From SAR116 cluster bacterium AG-313-A07 (GTDB lineage: Bacteria > Pseudomonadota > Alphaproteobacteria > Thalassobaculales > Thalassobaculaceae), in NCBI GenBank assembly GCA_003284265.1, contig QBVV01000010.1:1-53556 (forward strand): DNA of 53,556 bases, read 5' to 3'. Position 1 is the stretch's first letter. The number at the start of each line of letters is the position of its first letter. Shown here piece by piece: positions 52,852-53,556 of the stretch. The translations under genes and the position numbers were made by a program. Under the pieces are notes generated by a model, which worked only from the letters and a program-made list of their open reading frames with translations, was not told where the DNA came from and ran no database searches.

Positions 52852-53556
52852 ATGAAACGTAATTCTGTAGCTATCGTTGGTGCCTCTGAGACGACGGAAC
52901 TTGGTAAGGTTCCCACAATGTCTCAAGTTCAACTGCACGCTGATGCAGCTTTGAACGCAATAGCAGATGCAGGTTTGAAGTTATCGGATATCGACGGCGT
53001 TGCAACTGGCGGGCATAATGCTGTTGAGATTGCTCATTATTTGGGAATTGTGCCTAAATGGTTGGATGGCACCTCTGTTGGAGGCTGCTCCTTTATGCTT
53101 CTGGTGAGACACGCAGCGGCTGCGATAAACGAGGGGTTGTGTGAGACGGTTTTAATCACTCATGGTGAGAGTGGCCGATCTAATCTTGGTAGGCATGGCT
53201 CCTCAATTTTCCCGTCGTTATTCCAGCAACAATTTGAACGCCCATTTGGTGTGACGCGTCCGCCTACAATGTTCACTATCCCAGTGCTCCGATACATGAA
53301 GGACTATGGATTAAGTGAGGAGACACTCGCAATGGTCTCTGTTATTCAGAGAGAATGGGCTAGCAAAAACCCGAGAGCCAGTTTCAAAGATCCAATTAAT
53401 GTAGATGATGTTCTGAATTCTAAAATGATTTGTTATCCATTCAGATTACTGATGTGTTGTTTGGTCACTGATGGCGGCGGAGCGTTAATATTGACCAAGG
53501 CGGATCGAGCTAAAGATTTAAGGCAAAAACCAGTTTACATCCGCGGTACTGGTGAG
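52852..53556 (+). CDS. Thiolase-like/lipid-transfer protein (SCP-x/Ltp2 type), truncated by window end
   Basis: ATG 52852 opens a frame with no stop to the window end: 235 residues. The sequence has thiolase-superfamily features: AIVGASETTELGKVP, ADAGLKLSDIDGVATGG and a nucleophile-region GTSVGGCSFMLLVRHAAAAI with Cys in GGCS. It resembles the lipid-transfer or non-decarboxylating thiolase group (SCP-x, Ltp2) that pairs with DUF35 proteins. It is 4 bases after the DUF35 gene. The C-terminal half, including the remaining catalytic residues, is outside the window. Confidence 0.9.
   Translation, partial: MKRNSVAIVGASETTELGKVPTMSQVQLHADAALNAIADAGLKLSDIDGVATGGHNAVEIAHYLGIVPKWLDGTSVGGCSFMLLVRHAAAAINEGLCETVLITHGESGRSNLGRHGSSIFPSLFQQQFERPFGVTRPPTMFTIPVLRYMKDYGLSEETLAMVSVIQREWASKNPRASFKDPINVDDVLNSKMICYPFRLLMCCLVTDGGGALILTKADRAKDLRQKPVYIRGTGE

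Noticed and set aside
1..53556. Mobile elements, prophage, CRISPR, toxin-antitoxin or defence systems
   Set aside because: I found no transposase, integrase, phage gene, regular repeat array or known defence protein anywhere in the window.

Overview
The window reads as a chromosome segment of a free-living aerobic alphaproteobacterium, probably marine and of the Rhodospirillales/SAR116 kind; the lineage is an inference. Signs are the aerobic (late cobalt insertion) B12 genes cobS, cobT, cobN, cobW, cobA and cobB, a Mur-like Fur protein without the usual CxxC zinc pair, an IalB-family exported protein, moderately AT-rich DNA and dense gene packing. I see no insertion sequence, prophage, CRISPR array or rRNA. 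One tRNA, tRNA-Thr(CGU), is present. Both window edges cut a gene: cobS on the left and a thiolase-like gene on the right.

Region 1 (1-17.5 kb) is B12 and housekeeping. cobS'-cobT run rightward into a convergent Fe(III)-type ABC permease. A clear cobalamin riboswitch (about 3905-4075) precedes cobW-cobN. Two overlapping micro-ORFs, an IalB protein, rlmN, a BAX-inhibitor-1 protein, small hypotheticals, a MaoC hydratase, tRNA-Thr and fur/mur follow, then cobA-cobB on the minus strand. Next to cobA sits the most unusual gene of the window (16369-17199): a PhoR-like PAS domain joined in frame to the second half of a PhoB receiver plus an intact winged-helix domain. The phosphoacceptor aspartate and the acidic pocket are missing.

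Region 2 (17.2-34.2 kb) is catabolic. A minus-strand run holds CoA-transferase, SDR, SDR, SnoaL-like protein, amidase and pterin carbinolamine dehydratase. A plus-strand aminotransferase/MFS pair follows. Then comes a six-gene minus-strand operon: family III CoA-transferase, F420-type luciferase-like oxidoreductase and four acyl-CoA dehydrogenases that look like two alpha/beta heteromeric pairs. It is divergent from a MaoC-type hydratase plus a second, paralogous CoA-transferase, with a 14-bp perfect palindrome between them. The set could activate a carboxylate as a CoA thioester, desaturate it and hydrate it, but the substrate is not known.

Region 3 (34.2-50.4 kb) is a mixed set of small-acid and carbohydrate genes: class II aldolase, luciferase-like monooxygenase, KDPG aldolase, PrpF-like isomerase, Sel1-repeat protein, Gfo/Idh/MocA oxidoreductase, and a compact operon resembling sulfopyruvate decarboxylase alpha/beta (ComD/ComE) with an Ldh-family dehydrogenase (ComC family). 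Then follow a PPOX flavoprotein, a TVP38 protein, a DUF2333 protein, an FMN alpha-hydroxyacid oxidase, a thiolase, a 3-hydroxyisobutyrate/threonate-type dehydrogenase and a single acyl-CoA dehydrogenase.

Region 4 (50.5 kb to the end) is a plus-strand beta-oxidation-like operon: SDR of the MFE-2 type, MaoC-type enoyl-CoA hydratase 2, a DUF35 protein with only two of four zinc-ribbon cysteines, and a thiolase-like protein cut by the window end. The DUF35/thiolase/MaoC grouping resembles steroid or branched side-chain degradation systems.
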